Source: Ruminococcus sp.
GTDB lineage: Bacteria; Bacillota; Clostridia; Oscillospirales; Ruminococcaceae
DNA: 64,000 nucleotides
NCBI GenBank assembly: GCA_017472145.1
Contig: JAFUQX010000025.1
Location: 1 to 64,000 of the forward strand
Direction: 5' to 3'
Of this stretch, positions 61,796 to 64,000 are shown one piece after another. The notes beneath the pieces were generated by a model that was given only the letters and a program-made list of their open reading frames with translations, was not told where the DNA came from and did no database searches. Made by a program: the position numbers and the translations under genes. Numbering within the stretch: the stretch's first letter is position 1; each line of letters begins with the position of its first letter.

Positions 61796-63232
61796 TTGAA
61801 TAATGAAATCTTAAACGGAAAAAAGCACATCCATTTTATCGGAATCGGCGGTTCAGGCATGTACCCCCTGGCGCAGATCCTCCATGCAAAGGGCTATTAC
61901 CTCACCGGCTCGGACAATAACGAGACCGAGACCCTCCAGGCTGTACGGGATATGGGCATTCCGGTCATGCTGGGTCAGCGTGCAGAGAACATCGAAGGCG
62001 CAGATCTGATCGTCCACACAGCGGCGATCATGGCCGACAACCCGGAGCTGATTGCGGCCAAGGCCAGCGGCGTTCCGGTGCTGGAGCGAAGCGATCTGCT
62101 GGGCCTTGTTACCAGCTGGTATGACAACGCCATCTGCGTAGCCGGTACCCACGGCAAGACCACTACTACCTCTATGGTGACTCAGGCGCTGTATACAGCC
62201 GGCATTGACCTGTCGGCCTTCATCGGCGGGAAGCTCCCCTGCATCGGCGGAAGCGGCCGCAGCGGAAGCAGCGATATCATGACCTGTGAGGCCTGTGAGT
62301 TTGTAGATACCTTCCTGAAGCTCTACCCGGATGTGGCTGTGCTCCTGAATATCGATGCGGACCATCTGGACTATTTCGGCACGGTGGAGAATATCATCAA
62401 GTCCTTCCGAAAATTCAGTGAAAACACCACCAAGGCCATCATCTACAACGGCGATGACGCAAACACCTGCAAGGCGGTAGAGGGCATCTCCGGAAAAGAC
62501 ATGATCTCCTACGGTCTCACCGACAAGAACGACTACTATGCTGCAGATATCCGCCGGGTATCCGGTCTGGAGACGCATTTCACCGTGATGTATCAGGGCC
62601 GCGCTCTGGGCCAGATCACACTCCATGTAGCCGGTGAGCATAATATTCTCAATGCACTGGCCGCCGCAGCGGCTGCTCTCTATGTGGGTGCAGATTTTGC
62701 TTCTGTGGCCAAGGGTCTGGAGGAGTTCCGCGGTGCAGGACGGCGCTTCGACAAAAAGGGCGAGGCCTGCGGCATTACACTGGTAGACGATTATGCACAC
62801 CATCCCACAGAGCTGACTGCTACCCTGAAGGCCGCTATGCAGATGCCCTTCCGGGAGGTATGGGCCGTGTTCCAGCCCTTTACCTATACACGAACAGAGC
62901 AGCATCTGGAGGAGTTTGCAGAGTCCCTGTCCATTCCCACCCATGCAGTTCTGACCGATATCATGGGCGGACGTGAGAAGAATACCACGCCCATCTTTAC
63001 CCGTCAGCTGGCAGAGAAAATCCCAGGCTGCATCTGGTTCCCTCAGGACGAAAGCATGCCGGATTCCTGCGATGAACGCAAGTATGCCAATTTCCAGCAG
63101 GTGTGTGACTATGTCACAGAGCATGCACAGCCCGGCGACCTGGTGCTCACCATGGGCTGCGGCGATGTGAACAAGGTCAATAAAATGATTCTGGAGGCAC
63201 TGAAGAAAAAGGAAGAGAAAACCTGCAAATAA
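61796..63232 (+). CDS. murC: UDP-N-acetylmuramate--L-alanine ligase
   Basis: A 478-residue Mur ligase that adds L-Ala to UDP-MurNAc in the cytoplasm. It has GIGGSGMYPLAQI near the start, the ATP-binding GTHGKTTTTSMV, the NIDADHLDYFG segment and VDDYAHHPTEL. I place the start at TTG 61796 (LNNEILNGKKHIHFIG), preceded by AAGAGTGA; ATGs at 61763 and 61682 have no binding site. The plus strand shows no clear promoter in the divergent region. Confidence 0.95.
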   Translation: MNNEILNGKKHIHFIGIGGSGMYPLAQILHAKGYYLTGSDNNETETLQAVRDMGIPVMLGQRAENIEGADLIVHTAAIMADNPELIAAKASGVPVLERSDLLGLVTSWYDNAICVAGTHGKTTTTSMVTQALYTAGIDLSAFIGGKLPCIGGSGRSGSSDIMTCEACEFVDTFLKLYPDVAVLLNIDADHLDYFGTVENIIKSFRKFSENTTKAIIYNGDDANTCKAVEGISGKDMISYGLTDKNDYYAADIRRVSGLETHFTVMYQGRALGQITLHVAGEHNILNALAAAAAALYVGADFASVAKGLEEFRGAGRRFDKKGEACGITLVDDYAHHPTELTATLKAAMQMPFREVWAVFQPFTYTRTEQHLEEFAESLSIPTHAVLTDIMGGREKNTTPIFTRQLAEKIPGCIWFPQDESMPDSCDERKYANFQQVCDYVTEHAQPGDLVLTMGCGDVNKVNKMILEALKKKEEKTCK

Positions 63233-63256
63233 GTTCGGGAAATTTCAAAAAAGGTC

Positions 63257-63285
63257 TTTTCATTTCCTGAAAAATATATTATAAT
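63257..63285 (+). promoter_or_regulatory. possible SigA-type promoter for zapA
   Basis: TTTTCA (63257-63262) and TATAAT (63280-63285) with 17 bases between. The -10 is perfect, the -35 is poor. Confidence 0.5.
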
Positions 63286-63344
63286 ATAAGTGATATGCGG
63301 TTTGCACCGGCAGACCGCCCCATCTTCTGAAAGGAATTACGATC

Positions 63345-63707
63345 ATGACCAATAAAGTAAAAGTCAGCGTATGCGGAAAAGAATTTACGCTGCAAACGTC
63401 CCAGCCTCCGTCCTATGTACAGAATCTGGCACGCAATCTGGAAAACCGGATCATGGAGATTACAGCCTCATCTACAAGTGCCACTCAGTTCACTGCGGCT
63501 ATTGTCGTGGCCCTGACTATGATGGATGATATGAACGCCATCAGTCAGCAGCTGGATCAGCTCCGCGCTCAGTCCAAGATGTATGTGGACGAGGCCGGAA
63601 AGACACGTCTGGAGCGGGATGCAGTCGTTGCAGAAAACGCACTTCTGAAGGAGCGTCTGAATTCTCTGGAAAAGGCGCTGACTCAGAATAAGGCCGGGAA
63701 CAGCTGA
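63345..63707 (+). CDS. zapA: cell division protein ZapA
   Basis: A 120-residue ZapA, which cross-links FtsZ filaments. The N-terminal domain (KVSVCGKEFTLQTSQP, then YVQNLARNLENRI) is followed by a helical coiled coil (from about residue 55). GAAAGG precedes the ATG. It is followed directly by a U32 peptidase gene, a common clostridial order. Confidence 0.92.
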   Translation: MTNKVKVSVCGKEFTLQTSQPPSYVQNLARNLENRIMEITASSTSATQFTAAIVVALTMMDDMNAISQQLDQLRAQSKMYVDEAGKTRLERDAVVAENALLKERLNSLEKALTQNKAGNS

Positions 63708-63708
63708 T

Positions 63709-64000
63709 ATGACACTGCCGGAAATTTTAGCCCCGGCCGGAAGTCCGGAATCCCTGCTGGCTGCACTGCGGTGCGGCGCAGATGCCGTTTATGCAGGCGG
63801 AAAACAGTTTTCTGCCCGGCAGAGTGCGGCAAACTTTGACCTCCAGGAGCTGAAGGAGGCCGCCAGCCTTTGCCATCTGTACGGCGCTAAGCTGTATCTG
63901 ACCGTGAATACGGTGCTGCTGGATGAGGAGCTTCCTGCATTTGCGGAATACATAGAAGAAGTCGGCAAAGCCGGCGTGGATGCCTGTATCGTACAGGATG
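63709..64000 (+). CDS. U32-family peptidase, N-terminal part
   Basis: The first 97 residues of a U32-type protein, cut by the window end. It opens MTLPEILAPAGSPESLLAAL, followed by CGADAVYAGGKQFSARQSAA, the family's hallmark start. Members include collagenase-like peptidases and tRNA or rRNA hydroxylation proteins (RlhA, TrhP); the cysteines that decide the subfamily lie outside. The ATG is one base after the zapA stop, so translation is likely coupled. Confidence 0.9.
   Translation, partial: MTLPEILAPAGSPESLLAALRCGADAVYAGGKQFSARQSAANFDLQELKEAASLCHLYGAKLYLTVNTVLLDEELPAFAEYIEEVGKAGVDACIVQD

Noticed and set aside
1..64000. Prophage, integrative element, toxin-antitoxin or defence island
   Set aside because: No integrase, transposase, phage structural gene, restriction gene or antitoxin-like pair was recognised; gene order is that of a conserved core chromosome.

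Overview
The window is a stretch of core chromosome from a low-GC-type Gram-positive endospore former, most likely a Ruminococcus-like member of the Oscillospiraceae (class Clostridia). Supporting signs are sporulation genes (spoIIR, a bofA-like gene, spoVG), the SCIFF peptide with its radical SAM maturase (a marker of Clostridia), a secreted protein with a type I dockerin and a threonine-rich linker (typical of ruminococci with cellulosomes), an NfnAB-type transhydrogenase (anaerobic metabolism), and Firmicute-style SigA promoters (TTGACA, 17 bases, TATAAT) and ribosomal leaders. The taxonomic call is inference from gene content only.

Layout. Bases 1-36700 are almost entirely minus-strand. 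From right to left they hold lepA, a zinc-ribbon membrane protein, hemW and spoIIR; the infC-rpmI-rplT operon with its own promoter and attenuator; trmH-like, dprA, topA, trmFO, plsX, rnc, an Elp3-like radical SAM gene, smc, ftsY, rdgB, yhbY, nadD, yqeK, an LCP protein, rsfS, a small membrane protein and leuS; rpsU; yqeG, aroQ, an Xaa-Pro peptidase; efp with an acidic zinc-ribbon protein; nfnA-nfnB-yajC; a dockerin protein; a TIGR04086-type membrane protein; and scfA-scfB. Bases 36800-38600 carry two plus-strand genes (flavin reductase, TPR protein). Bases 38660-51700 are again minus-strand: a lipoprotein and a frameshifted secreted metalloprotease, SPFH-NfeD, an S41 peptidase, ftsE-ftsX-M23 hydrolase, a PucR-type regulator, argS, a DUF1934 protein, murI and ddl. 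Bases 52069-55753 are the plus-strand rpmG-secE-nusG-rplK-rplA and rplJ-rplL block, with L1-like and L10 leader elements. Then come a bofA-like gene, three small uncharacterised proteins and a structured interspersed repeat (minus), a phosphodiesterase-YfhO-NUDIX operon (plus), spoVG (minus), and murC, zapA and the start of a U32 peptidase (plus).

How it works together. Most genes serve translation (leuS, argS, rpsU, infC, rpmI, rplT, efp, lepA, rsfS, ribosomal block), membrane protein targeting (ftsY, secE, yajC), chromosome and DNA processing (smc, topA, dprA), wall synthesis and division (murC, murI, ddl, LCP, ftsEX with an EnvC-like hydrolase, zapA) and sporulation. There is no prophage, CRISPR array, rRNA or recognisable tRNA.

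The least ordinary items are the ATC start of infC with its leader, a probable dockerin-bearing peptidoglycan hydrolase next to the SCIFF cluster, a secreted metalloprotease split from its signal peptide by a frameshift, a palindromic repeat element of about 300 bases, and a run of three small proteins of unknown function beside bofA. I did not find a clearly new multi-gene system; the best candidates for uncharacterised biology are those last three.
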